Positions 22,781 to 30,738 of a stretch of DNA of 42,949 nt are shown here, piece after piece (the stretch's first letter is position 1; the number at the start of each line of letters is the position of its first letter). Made by a program: the position numbers and the translations under genes. The DNA is from CAZVEE01 sp964625525 (GTDB lineage: Bacteria > Pseudomonadota > Alphaproteobacteria > JAJFIK01). The notes beneath the pieces were generated by a model. It searched no databases. It worked only from the letters and a program-made list of their open reading frames with translations, and was not told the origin of the DNA. The stretch covers positions 1 to 42,949 of the forward strand of contig CAZVEE010000026.1 in assembly GCA_964625525.1 (NCBI GenBank). The letters run 5' to 3'.

Positions 22781-25345
22781 ATGCAGCGCGCGGACATGGC
22801 CAAGACGCAACCGCCGGAAGGCTTTGGAAAAATCATCGAAGGTCCCCGCCCCAAAGGCGCGGCCGCCGACCGGTTTGGCGGCACTGCCGACACCGCGGCC
22901 GAGGCGCCTCGAGACGTGGACCGGCGTGACCGCCCTGGCCACCCTCGCGACGATGCGCCGGCAGCCGGTGAGCCGCGCCGCGAGTACCGGGGCGGCCTGC
23001 CAGCCCGGCGACCGGGACCGGAGAAACCGCGCAGCTGGACGGCGCGCGTGTCCCCCGGGGCCTGGGCGAGCCTTATTGCGGGGCTTTGGGTGCTGGGTGG
23101 CCTTGCGGTGCTGATGACTCTGCAAGGGCGCGGCGATCTCTTCTCTCTCAGTGTTTCGGACTGGGTGATGCTGGGGCTGGCCCTGACAGTGCCGCTCATC
23201 GTGCTCAGCCTGGTGGTGCAGGTGATCGCGCGGGCGGGCGATCTGCGGCGAGCGGCGCTGTTCCTGGCGCGGCTTGCGACGCGGCTGACCGAGCCGGACC
23301 GCACCGCCGCCGATCAGGTCTCGACCCTGGGTGCCTCGATCCGCGCCGAGCTGGACCGGGTGACCGACAGTCTGGATCAGGCAGTGGCCCGTGTGGCCAC
23401 GCTGGAGACCATGTTGCAGGAGCAGACCCGCTCCATCGATCGCACCGCCGACCGGGTGGACGAGCGGGCCCGCGCTGTGGGCGATGTGCTCGACACGCAG
23501 CGCGCCAAACTCGATGCGGCGGCGAAGGATTTGACCGCGGATGCGCGCACGGTCTGCGAAACCATCGATGCGCGCGCCTCGGCCATCACCACGGCCGCCA
23601 CGACCGCCTCTGAACAGCTGAAAACTGTGCAAGCGGGGCTAGAGGAGCGCACGCGCGGCCTCGACGCAGCGGCGATCCATGCGGTCCGCCGCACCCACGA
23701 GGCCACGAAGGGCCTTGATGATCAGACCCGGCGCCTGGAAGGCATCACCGATGCTGCGCTGGAAAAGGCGGAGATGATCACCGCCAAATATGCGGTGCAG
23801 CACCGGGCGCTGTCGGAAGCGGCCGCGGATCTGAGCCGGGAAAACGCGCATCTGGACAAGGTGCTGGAGACCCAGCGCCGCACCCTCGCCCGCATCGCTG
23901 AAACCATTGAAGGTCAGGCCAAGAGCATTGAGGACACGGTGTCGTCTTGCGTGCGGGATCTGGACACAGCCATGGATGGGGCGGAGCAGAAATCGCTCGA
24001 AATCTCCGGTGCCTTCATGGAGCGGGTCGAGCGCATTGCCCGGGCCGGAGACTTCGCCGCCGGTGCCGTCACAAAAGCCGCCGACTTGGCGCGCGATGCC
24101 GCGGAGAAAGCCAAGGGCGGGCTCGCGGCGCAAGCGGGTGAAGCGCGTGACGCGCTGGAAACGCAGATGCAGCAGGCCCGCCAAGCGCTCGCGGCTCTGT
24201 GTGCGGAATCCGGCGAAGCGGTGGAGCGGCAGTCCCAGACATCCGCCGCCGGTCTGGGTGATCATCTGACCCGGATCAAGGCCACCATTGATGCCCAGGT
24301 GGGTGAAGCGCGCGCCACGTTCGACAAGCTGGAAACGGATCTGGGCGCGGCGCTGATGCGCAACATGAAGGTCATTGACGGCGCGGTGAGCGATGCGGAA
24401 GCGCGCCTTGATACTGCCGGCGAGCGGGTGCTGGAGAAAGTGCAGCGCCTGTCCGGAGAGACCACTCAGTCGGTGGAAAGCCTGCGCCAGGCGGCGGATG
24501 ATCTGGCCAAGCGCCTGGATGATCTTCCGACCCAGGCGGATGAAAGTGGCGCCAAGATCCGCGCGGCGATTGATGCGCAAGTGCAGGATCTCACCCGCAT
24601 CGCCGACGCGGCTGCCGAAAAGGCGCGCGAGATGGGTGAAGCAGCGCGGGCGAGCGAAGCACTGGTGCAGACACCGGCCCAAAGCCCGGCCCCAGACTGG
24701 GATACGGTGTCCTGGGACGATGCGCGCGGGCTGGAACCCGGCCGTGGCCCCCGCCGCCCGGTCGATCTATCGCCCACTGAGGATTTGGCTCGCTCGGTTG
24801 CCCCGCGTCTGCGTCCGCTCGATGTAGAAACCCCGCAAGAGCCGCCTGCCGAGCGCCGTCCCCAGGACCGAGAGGCGCACCCATCGAGCAGTGGTCTCGG
24901 CTGGCGGGAAATCCTCAAAAATGCCGAAGCGGCCTCGGCCGCCACCGGGGCGGAACGCCGCGAAGCGCAAGATGAATCCGATGTGGCGCGGGCCAGCCTG
25001 CGCGTGGTGGAAACGCTTCAGGCCATGGCCATCGATTTGGATCGGGCGCTCGAAGAAGATCCACCGGCGGATCTGCTGCAACGCTATCTCAGCGGGGAGC
25101 GGAATGTCTTTGCCCGGCGCTTGACGCTTCTGGGGGGGCCGGAGCTGGCCGAGCGCATCCGCCGGAAATACGGTACCGAGCCGGAGTTCCGCCATGATGT
25201 GAACCGCTATATCGGTGAGTTCGAAAGCCTGATGGATACAGTCACCAAAGGCGATCGGGAAAACATCCTGGCCCAGACTTACCTGACCAGCCAGACTGGC
25301 AAGGTGTATTTGATGCTGGTGAATGCGATCGGCCGGCGCGGCTGA
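22781..25345 (+). CDS. Two-TM long coiled-coil protein, TipN-like
   Basis: The 854-residue protein has a basic, Pro/Gly-rich cytoplasmic N-terminus (1-90), two TM helices (about 95-114 and 128-150), and a very long Ala/Glu/Lys/Arg heptad-rich coiled coil (about 170-640). A Pro/Asp linker and a compact C-terminal domain (about 720-854) follow, with R-Y-L-S-G-E-R-N-V-F-A-R-R and Y-L-T-S-Q-T-G-K-V-Y. Caulobacter TipN, a pole marker, has the same layout and similar size. The C-terminal domain also recalls large 'kinesin-like' proteins of Rhizobiales. Both comparisons are from memory. CAGGAG 8 nt before the ATG at 22781 sets the start. A strong terminator follows. Confidence 0.65.
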   Translation: MQRADMAKTQPPEGFGKIIEGPRPKGAAADRFGGTADTAAEAPRDVDRRDRPGHPRDDAPAAGEPRREYRGGLPARRPGPEKPRSWTARVSPGAWASLIAGLWVLGGLAVLMTLQGRGDLFSLSVSDWVMLGLALTVPLIVLSLVVQVIARAGDLRRAALFLARLATRLTEPDRTAADQVSTLGASIRAELDRVTDSLDQAVARVATLETMLQEQTRSIDRTADRVDERARAVGDVLDTQRAKLDAAAKDLTADARTVCETIDARASAITTAATTASEQLKTVQAGLEERTRGLDAAAIHAVRRTHEATKGLDDQTRRLEGITDAALEKAEMITAKYAVQHRALSEAAADLSRENAHLDKVLETQRRTLARIAETIEGQAKSIEDTVSSCVRDLDTAMDGAEQKSLEISGAFMERVERIARAGDFAAGAVTKAADLARDAAEKAKGGLAAQAGEARDALETQMQQARQALAALCAESGEAVERQSQTSAAGLGDHLTRIKATIDAQVGEARATFDKLETDLGAALMRNMKVIDGAVSDAEARLDTAGERVLEKVQRLSGETTQSVESLRQAADDLAKRLDDLPTQADESGAKIRAAIDAQVQDLTRIADAAAEKAREMGEAARASEALVQTPAQSPAPDWDTVSWDDARGLEPGRGPRRPVDLSPTEDLARSVAPRLRPLDVETPQEPPAERRPQDREAHPSSSGLGWREILKNAEAASAATGAERREAQDESDVARASLRVVETLQAMAIDLDRALEEDPPADLLQRYLSGERNVFARRLTLLGGPELAERIRRKYGTEPEFRHDVNRYIGEFESLMDTVTKGDRENILAQTYLTSQTGKVYLMLVNAIGRRG

Positions 25346-25376
25346 TGGCGTCTGCCACTCTGCGACGCGAGACATA

Positions 25377-25408
25377 GGGCAGGCTCTCAAGCCTGCCCTT
25401 TCGCTTTT
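25377..25408 (+). terminator. Rho-independent terminator
   Basis: GGGCAGGCT (25377-25385), loop CTCA and AGCCTGCCC (25390-25398) form a 9-bp stem followed by TTTCGCTTTT. It ends the TipN-like transcript and lies between convergent genes. Confidence 0.88.
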
Positions 25409-25409
25409 G

Positions 25410-25865
25410 TCAGACCCGCGCGCAGTCGTGCCGGATCATTTCCGACCAGCCCTTTTTCGTCTTGGCATCAGCGCCCCAAACCATCCCGGTCTCGTTGGGC
25501 CAAATCCCAAAGCGTGCCAGCCCGGCCGTCTTTTCTGCATGGTACCCCATCGCCTCGGGATGCATGTCGGTGACATCCGCAAGCGTCCCATAAGACGTGC
25601 CCCCATCGGACGTGAAGGACCAGAACGCAGGCTGTTTGTCACGATCCAGGCCGTAATGGGCGATCTCGGTATAGGTTTTTGCTCCGCCACCAATGTCCCA
25701 ATGCGCGGTCAGTTTGATGAACTTCCGCTCCAGGATTGGCTCATATGTCCGGGTGCAGATTACGGGCCCCATGGGGGTTTCGGGGACCTCGGTGCGCCAG
25801 ATCCCGATCAGCGGCGCGAGAAAGCCCAGCTTGCCCCGCCCCTTCTTCCATTGATCTGATGACAT
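25410..25865 (-). CDS. Small beta-rich protein of unknown function
   Basis: The 151-residue cytoplasmic protein begins F-L-A-P-L-I-G-I-W-R-T-E, the opening typical of up-and-down beta-barrels such as DUF1579 or nitrobindin-like proteins. Alternating strands follow: Y-T-E-I-A-H-Y-G-L-D, A-F-W-S-F-T-S-D-G-G, and G-L-A-R-F-G-I-W-P-N-E. No catalytic motif is visible. GGAG 8 nt before the ATG supports the start. It lies 25 nt past the Mla-type lipoprotein gene on the same strand and may be the last gene of that operon, though a link to lipid transport is only positional. Confidence 0.65.
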   Translation of the reverse strand: MSSDQWKKGRGKLGFLAPLIGIWRTEVPETPMGPVICTRTYEPILERKFIKLTAHWDIGGGAKTYTEIAHYGLDRDKQPAFWSFTSDGGTSYGTLADVTDMHPEAMGYHAEKTAGLARFGIWPNETGMVWGADAKTKKGWSEMIRHDCARV

Positions 25866-25890
25866 GTTCTACTCCAGTTGAAAGACCGGC

Positions 25891-26616
25891 TCACTCAGGC
25901 CGCGCTGCTGGAGCATCAGGGGCGTCCATGGCGTCAAGGGAGTCTTGCAGGCGTTCGCGATAGGTGCGGCCGTCGCGGTGATGGCGCAAGATTTCTGTCA
26001 GAGACCAGCGCACCACATCCTGTTGAATGCGGCCCAAAGCCCGGTCGAAGGCGTCCACCACGTCCAGAATGGCCCCGTCTTCTGCCGTGATCCGCTGGCG
26101 GAAAGTCCGCGAAGCGATGATGGCCGCGGCGGGCTGGTGGGCCAGTTTTACGCTTAACGCCACATGCACGTCCGGTTGCCCATCACCACCGCTCAGCGTC
26201 TGGGCCTGGAAGGCCCGCAGATCACTGCGCAATTCATAATCGGAGCGCAGGCCCGCGACGCGACGGCTCACAGCGGTGATGCGGCCGGAGTTTTCAAAGC
26301 TCTCGGTCAGGCGCGCAAGCACCATGGCCGGCGCCCGGTCGCTCCAGCGCACATCGGCGAAATAGCCGAGCTCGTAGCGATCCCGGCGCACGGCGATGCG
26401 ATTGGTGTTGAGGGAGCGCGTTGCCACAGGCTCCTCGATCAGGAGCTGGAAGGGCAATGTGGGCAAAGCCGTGTCGAACTCGGTTTGCGGGGTCAGTGTG
26501 AATGTCCGCGCCGTGTCGGTATTGGTGAGGGAGATCCCGCAGCCACTGAGTGTCACGACAAGCAGCAGCGCCAAGATCCCGCGTGTCAGACCCGTTCTCA
26601 TCCGCCCCCGCCTCAT
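25891..26616 (-). CDS. Mla/PqiC-type auxiliary lipoprotein
   Basis: The 241-residue protein has a lipoprotein signal with lipobox L-S-G-C (Cys26). The mature part begins G-I-S-L-T-N-T-D-T-A-R-T-F-T-L-T-P, typical of the 'ABC-type transport auxiliary lipoprotein' family (DUF330/PqiC), which forms an outer-membrane-side partner for MCE proteins. Later segments Y-F-A-D-V-R-W and A-P-A-M-V-L fit this family. The ATG at 26616 overlaps the mlaD stop by 4 nt (ATGA). The operon order E-F-D-lipoprotein is common in alphaproteobacteria. Confidence 0.85.
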   Translation of the reverse strand: MRRGRMRTGLTRGILALLLVVTLSGCGISLTNTDTARTFTLTPQTEFDTALPTLPFQLLIEEPVATRSLNTNRIAVRRDRYELGYFADVRWSDRAPAMVLARLTESFENSGRITAVSRRVAGLRSDYELRSDLRAFQAQTLSGGDGQPDVHVALSVKLAHQPAAAIIASRTFRQRITAEDGAILDVVDAFDRALGRIQQDVVRWSLTEILRHHRDGRTYRERLQDSLDAMDAPDAPAARPE

Positions 26617-27602
26617 TGCTCGATCTCGATTTCTTCCGGCCGGCTGTCGCCGAAAAGGAAGCCCGACGGATTGGCTTCCAATTGCCGTGCCAAGCGGTCA
26701 AGGCTCGTCACGAGCTGGCGGGTCTCGGACACGAAGGGGCCGAGTTGGGCAAGGCCCTGGGTCGTAAAGGTGTTGATGGCGTCTTCATTGTCGCGCACGA
26801 CCATCTCGGCACGCCGGGCCAGATCGCCGATGGAGGCGGCGGTGTCGTTCAAGGTCTCGATCGTGGCCGCCGTCTCGCCACTCAACAGTGCATTGAGGTT
26901 CTGCGTCGCCTGGCGCAGATCCCGGGCCAAGAGCTCAATCTCCCGAGCCGTCGCCGCCGAGCTTTCCGTCAGCTCGGCAATGGAACGCATGGTCGAGTCG
27001 ATTTCCGCCTCGCGAGCGGCGACCGCGCGAGTGACCGTCTCAAGATGCCCGGCAATGTTCTGAATATCCGCCCGGGTCTGCGGATTGAGCAGCGTGCGCA
27101 GGTCCTCCATCAGCCGCTTGGCGGTGTCGATGGCGGCGGGCACGCTCGCGAACAGGGCCTGAATGGACGAAGACTGGGAGGCGATGACCGGGCGGGCGCC
27201 GGTGATGCTGGTGACCCGGGGCAGCGGCTCTCCGGTTCCGTCCATGCTCGTGTCGTGCTGCAACTCGATATAGGACAGGCCCGTGAGGCCCTGGAACTCT
27301 AGGCTGGCGCGGGTCTGGTCGGAAATGCGGATATCATCGCGGGCACTCACCCGCACGGTCACCACCACATTCTGCGTGGCTTGATCGACGCCGATGGCGC
27401 GCACCTCCCCCACCAGAATGCCTTGATAGCGGACCTCCGCCGACTGGTTCAGCCCCGCCACACCCTCGTCAAAGACAATGTCGTAATAGTAGTAGCTGCG
27501 ATCCCATTCGAGCTTGCCCATCCAGAAGACGAAGGCAAAGCCCGCCATCACCACCATCAGGGTGAACGCGCCGATCAGGACGTGATGAGCCCGGGTCTCC
27601 AT
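26613..27602 (-). CDS. mlaD: MCE-domain protein MlaD
   Basis: MlaD is the inner-membrane substrate-binding ring of the Mla phospholipid transporter. The 329-residue protein has one N-terminal TM helix (9-29), the MCE domain (about 38-115, with A-G-L-N-Q-S-A-E-V-R-Y-Q-G-I), and a long helical tail to about 290. It ends acidic (R-P-E-E-I-E-I-E-Q). It is longer than E. coli MlaD (about 180 residues), as is usual for the alphaproteobacterial form with a coiled-coil tail. It starts 3 nt after the mlaF stop and overlaps the next gene by 4 nt. Confidence 0.9.
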   Translation of the reverse strand: METRAHHVLIGAFTLMVVMAGFAFVFWMGKLEWDRSYYYYDIVFDEGVAGLNQSAEVRYQGILVGEVRAIGVDQATQNVVVTVRVSARDDIRISDQTRASLEFQGLTGLSYIELQHDTSMDGTGEPLPRVTSITGARPVIASQSSSIQALFASVPAAIDTAKRLMEDLRTLLNPQTRADIQNIAGHLETVTRAVAAREAEIDSTMRSIAELTESSAATAREIELLARDLRQATQNLNALLSGETAATIETLNDTAASIGDLARRAEMVVRDNEDAINTFTTQGLAQLGPFVSETRQLVTSLDRLARQLEANPSGFLFGDSRPEEIEIEQ

Positions 27603-27605
27603 GGG

Positions 27606-28409
27606 TTAGTCCCCCTTCGCATCGAGCGCGGCCCGCGCCCGAGGGCCTGTGAAATAGTCCTGCACCCACGGATGGTCCACCGTGAGCATATCCTCGATGC
27701 GGCCCACGGCCAAAACACGCTGTTCCGCCAGTACCGCGACCCGATCACAAATGGCGTAGAGGCTGTCGAGATCATGGGTCACCATGAACACGGTCAGGCC
27801 CATGGTCTGGCGCAACTCCTGGATCAGCCCGTCAAAAGCGGAGGCGCCAATGGGATCGAGCCCGGCGGTGGGCTCATCCAGAAACACGATTTCCGGATCC
27901 AGGGCGAGCGAGCGCGCCAGCCCCGCTCGCTTGCGCATGCCGCCCGACAGCTCAGAGGGCAGTTTGGGACCGGCGCTGGCGTCAAGACCCACAAGCGCGA
28001 TCTTCAGCGCCGCGATCTCGTCCATCAAGGATTGCGGCAACCCCAGATGCTCGCGCAACGGCACCTGAATATTCTGCGCGACCGTCAGCGAGGAGAAGAG
28101 CGCGCCGTCCTGGAACAACACGCCCCAGCGCTGCTCAATGCGTGAGCGTGCTTTGCCCTCCATCTCGCTCAGGCGTTCGCCGAAGACATCGATCTGGCCC
28201 GCTTGCGGCTTGTTGAGGCCCACGATGGAGCGCAGCAGCACTGACTTGCCGGTGCCCGAGCCCCCGACAATGCCGATGATTTCGCCGCGATACACGTCGA
28301 GATCGAGATCATGATGCACCACCTGCTCGCCGAACTGGTTGTGCAGGCCACGCACACGGATGATCACGTCGCGTTCGGCCTCGTCGGTCTGGGGAAGGAA
28401 CGCGCTCAC
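27606..28409 (-). CDS. mlaF: Mla ABC transporter ATPase MlaF
   Basis: The 267-residue ATPase drives the MlaE permease. It has Walker A G-G-S-G-T-G-K-S (49-56), the signature L-S-G-G-M-R-K-R, Walker B I-V-F-L-D-E-P-T and the switch histidine in M-V-T-H-D-L-D. L-S-G-G-M-R-K-R is the form found in MCE-linked ATPases. The GTG at 28409 overlaps the mlaE stop as GTGA, with GGAG 8 nt upstream; longer upstream readings lie inside mlaE and lack ABC character. Confidence 0.93.
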   Translation of the reverse strand: MSAFLPQTDEAERDVIIRVRGLHNQFGEQVVHHDLDLDVYRGEIIGIVGGSGTGKSVLLRSIVGLNKPQAGQIDVFGERLSEMEGKARSRIEQRWGVLFQDGALFSSLTVAQNIQVPLREHLGLPQSLMDEIAALKIALVGLDASAGPKLPSELSGGMRKRAGLARSLALDPEIVFLDEPTAGLDPIGASAFDGLIQELRQTMGLTVFMVTHDLDSLYAICDRVAVLAEQRVLAVGRIEDMLTVDHPWVQDYFTGPRARAALDAKGD

Positions 28410-29569
28410 AGGCCGATCTCCACAAAAATGGTGGCGAAGAGCGCGTCGAAGACAATCACCACAAAGATCGCCTCGACCACCGAGATGGTGGTGCGGTTGC
28501 CCACGGACTCCGCGCTCCCCGTCACCATGGTGCCCTGGTAACACCCGATCATCGCGATAAAGAACGCGAAGACGGGCGCCTTGATCAGGCCGACGATCAG
28601 GTAGTTCAGCTCGGTCACTTCCGCCAGGCGCGACAAGAACAGGCCCGGCTGAATGTCGAGCACGGCCCAGGCAATCACCCCCCCGCCCAGAAGCCCCATG
28701 AAATTGGCCAGGATGGTGAGCAAAGGCGCCGCCACAACGAGCGCCATGACCCGTGGCAAGACCAACAGCTCGATGGGATCAAGGCCCAGCGTGCGCATGG
28801 CATCGATCTCCTCGCGCGCTTTCATGGTGCCAATCTGCGCGGTAAAAGCGCTGCCTGAGCGCCCGGCAATCATGATCGCGGTCAACAGCACGCCGAACTC
28901 GCGCAGGACGCCGTAGGAGATGAGATTGATGGTGTAAAACTGAGCGCCGAACTGTTCGAGAATGTCCGCTCCCAGAAAGGCCAACACCGCGCCGATGAGA
29001 AAGGTCATCAGCGCAATGATCGGCAGCGCGTTCAGCCCCGCCTCTTCCATGTGATGCACGAAGGAGGTCCAGCGGATGCGACGCGGGTTCAGCAGACTTC
29101 GGAAGAAGGTCTCAAAGATGAGCCCGGAAAAGGCCAGCATCTCCACAACCTCGCGCCCGGCCAAGGACACGGCCTCGCCCAAGGCGGTGAGCTTGGCAAT
29201 CACCGGATTGACCGCCGGTGGCGCGATCTCGCAAGGCGCGTAGCGGCTGCGCACCCGTTCGATGAGCAAGAGCTGATTTTCCGTGGCGCCGGTGATGTGC
29301 GCACGCGCGGCGTCTTCGGGCTCGCCTCGGGCCTCGGCGATCTGGGCGGCGGTCCGGTCCACCAGCCACGCGCCGGCCGTATCCAAGGCCTCGACCGCCG
29401 ACAGGTCGATCATCACCGGGATATGGGAGGGAAAAGCCAGAGCCCGCAACGGCGCATCGAGATCGGCCAGATGCGCGACAGTCCACACGCCGCTCAGGCG
29501 CACTGTCACACCCTCCGCGCGATCGGCCAAATCAAAGCCGGCCCCGTCCCTGGAAAACGACACGTCCAT
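28406..29569 (-). CDS. mlaE: Mla permease MlaE with an N-terminal STAS domain
   Basis: The 387-residue protein fuses an N-terminal STAS-like domain (about 1-110, with V-M-I-D-L-S-A-V-E-A-L-D-T-A-G-A-W) to an MlaE permease (about 125-387). The permease carries the motif G-R-S-G-S-A-F-T-A-Q-I-G-T-M-K-A and E-I-D-A-M-R-T-L-G, which are highly conserved in MlaE. In E. coli the STAS protein (MlaB) is separate, so this is a fused MlaB-MlaE. The STAS domain usually regulates the ATPase. It is the first gene of the operon and divergent from cytochrome c. Confidence 0.93.
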   Translation of the reverse strand: MDVSFSRDGAGFDLADRAEGVTVRLSGVWTVAHLADLDAPLRALAFPSHIPVMIDLSAVEALDTAGAWLVDRTAAQIAEARGEPEDAARAHITGATENQLLLIERVRSRYAPCEIAPPAVNPVIAKLTALGEAVSLAGREVVEMLAFSGLIFETFFRSLLNPRRIRWTSFVHHMEEAGLNALPIIALMTFLIGAVLAFLGADILEQFGAQFYTINLISYGVLREFGVLLTAIMIAGRSGSAFTAQIGTMKAREEIDAMRTLGLDPIELLVLPRVMALVVAAPLLTILANFMGLLGGGVIAWAVLDIQPGLFLSRLAEVTELNYLIVGLIKAPVFAFFIAMIGCYQGTMVTGSAESVGNRTTISVVEAIFVVIVFDALFATIFVEIGL

Positions 29570-29863
29570 GCCTTGCCCCGCCCCCTTGGGCGCCCTATCC
29601 CCGGCCCTGCCCGCTTCACACCGGTGCGGCCTGTGCCCAGGATTAACCCCATCCCATCACAGATCTCTCAACGGCGCAGATCGGCCGGCCTGTCGCCTTC
29701 GGTGTCCCGCGATTGTCGGCTTTGGCGTGCCCTGGTCAAGTCATTCGCTGGGAGTACACGCCGGGGACGCCTGCGCGAGGCACTGGCCATTTGGGGCAGT
29801 CGCGTTCGCCGACTGTTGCCTGTAAGGTCCGCTCGGCAAGTCACGATGATGATGGAGACCGGC

Positions 29864-30334
29864 ATGACGCGCTCGCCCTTCCTCACCGCTGTTGCAGTTC
29901 TGGCGCTGATCATGGCAGCGCCCATCAGCAGCGCGCTGGCGCAAGACAGCACGGCCGACACCGAGGCGGTGGCTCTGCCAGAAGGCAATGCGGACCGGGG
30001 GCGGCGCGTGTTCGCCCGCTGCATGGCATGTCATACCCTCGGTGAGGGCGGACCGCACCGGGTGGGTCCCAATCTGTGGGGCGTGATGGATGCCCCGGCC
30101 GGCACCCGTGATGGCTTTCGCTATTCGCCGGTGATGACGAAAGCTGGCGAAGACGGCCTGGTGTGGAACGACGCGGAACTCGATGCTTATCTCGCGGCTC
30201 CCACGCGCTACATGCCCGGTAATCGCATGAGCTTTGTCGGCCTGCGCCGGCCGCAGGAACGGGCTGATGTCATTGCCTATCTGCGTGCCAATGCCATGCC
30301 GACCCCGGACGCCGAAGCGCCGGGCGAAGAATGA
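29864..30334 (+). CDS. Exported class I cytochrome c (cytochrome c2/c550 type)
   Basis: The 156-residue protein has a signal peptide (1-26, ending S-S-A-L-A), one heme motif C53-M-A-C56-H57 and the sixth ligand Met122 in Y-M-P-G-N-R-M. The order G-P-N-L-W-G-V and Y-M-P-G is typical of mitochondrial-like cytochrome c2. It should carry electrons in the periplasm. GGAG 6 nt before the ATG at 29864 sets the start; three further ATG codons (29846, 29849, 29852) lie upstream in frame. The tail is acidic. The 17-bp repeat array starts 16 nt after the stop. Confidence 0.9.
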   Translation: MTRSPFLTAVAVLALIMAAPISSALAQDSTADTEAVALPEGNADRGRRVFARCMACHTLGEGGPHRVGPNLWGVMDAPAGTRDGFRYSPVMTKAGEDGLVWNDAELDAYLAAPTRYMPGNRMSFVGLRRPQERADVIAYLRANAMPTPDAEAPGEE

Positions 30335-30738
30335 CGCTCACGCGCCCACCTTATACGGGAGGCTGACTTATACGGGAGGCTGACTNNNNNNNNNNNNNNN
30401 NNNNNNNNNNNNNNNNNNNNNNNNNNNNNNNNNNNNNNNNNNNNNNNNNNNNNNNNNNNNNNNNNNNNNNNNNNNNNNNNNNNNNCTTATACGGGAGGCT
30501 GACTTATACGGGAGGCTGACTGTGCGGCGCGGTGCGCTTTGAGATCCGCGGCCCGCTTGGATCTAGGGCCGGCTCCTGCGAGTTGCATGACGATCTGCCG
30601 AAATTCGCTGCCCTGCCCCCAGACGTCACAGACCCCTAATCCATCCCCGGGCGGCGGCCTTGGCGGCCTCTGGTCAGGCTCACCCACTGTGGGTAAACTA
30701 AAAGCGACTCGGGGAAGTAGGCGGGTCCTGGCTGGCGG
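30335..30738. other. Intergenic region with an assembly gap
   Basis: The region holds the 17-bp repeat array and 100 N (30386-30485), then 218 bases before the cyclase-like gene. ACCCA-CTG-TGGGT (30682-30694) is a perfect 13-bp inverted repeat near the likely promoter. The true length is unknown because the gap is a placeholder. I see no gene after the gap. Confidence 0.6.
30351..30520. repeat. 17-bp tandem repeat array interrupted by an assembly gap
   Basis: The unit TTATACGGGAGGCTGAC occurs at 30351-30367 and 30368-30384, then the sequence becomes N (30386-30485, exactly 100). After the gap it resumes in the same orientation at 30487-30503 and 30504-30520, with part units at both gap edges. 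All four visible copies are identical. A 17-bp unit does not keep a reading frame, so this is not a coding repeat. The unit holds TATAC and GGGAGG. Confidence 0.95.

Noticed and set aside
30351..30520. A CRISPR array.
   Set aside because: The 17-bp units abut with no spacers, and no cas genes are nearby.
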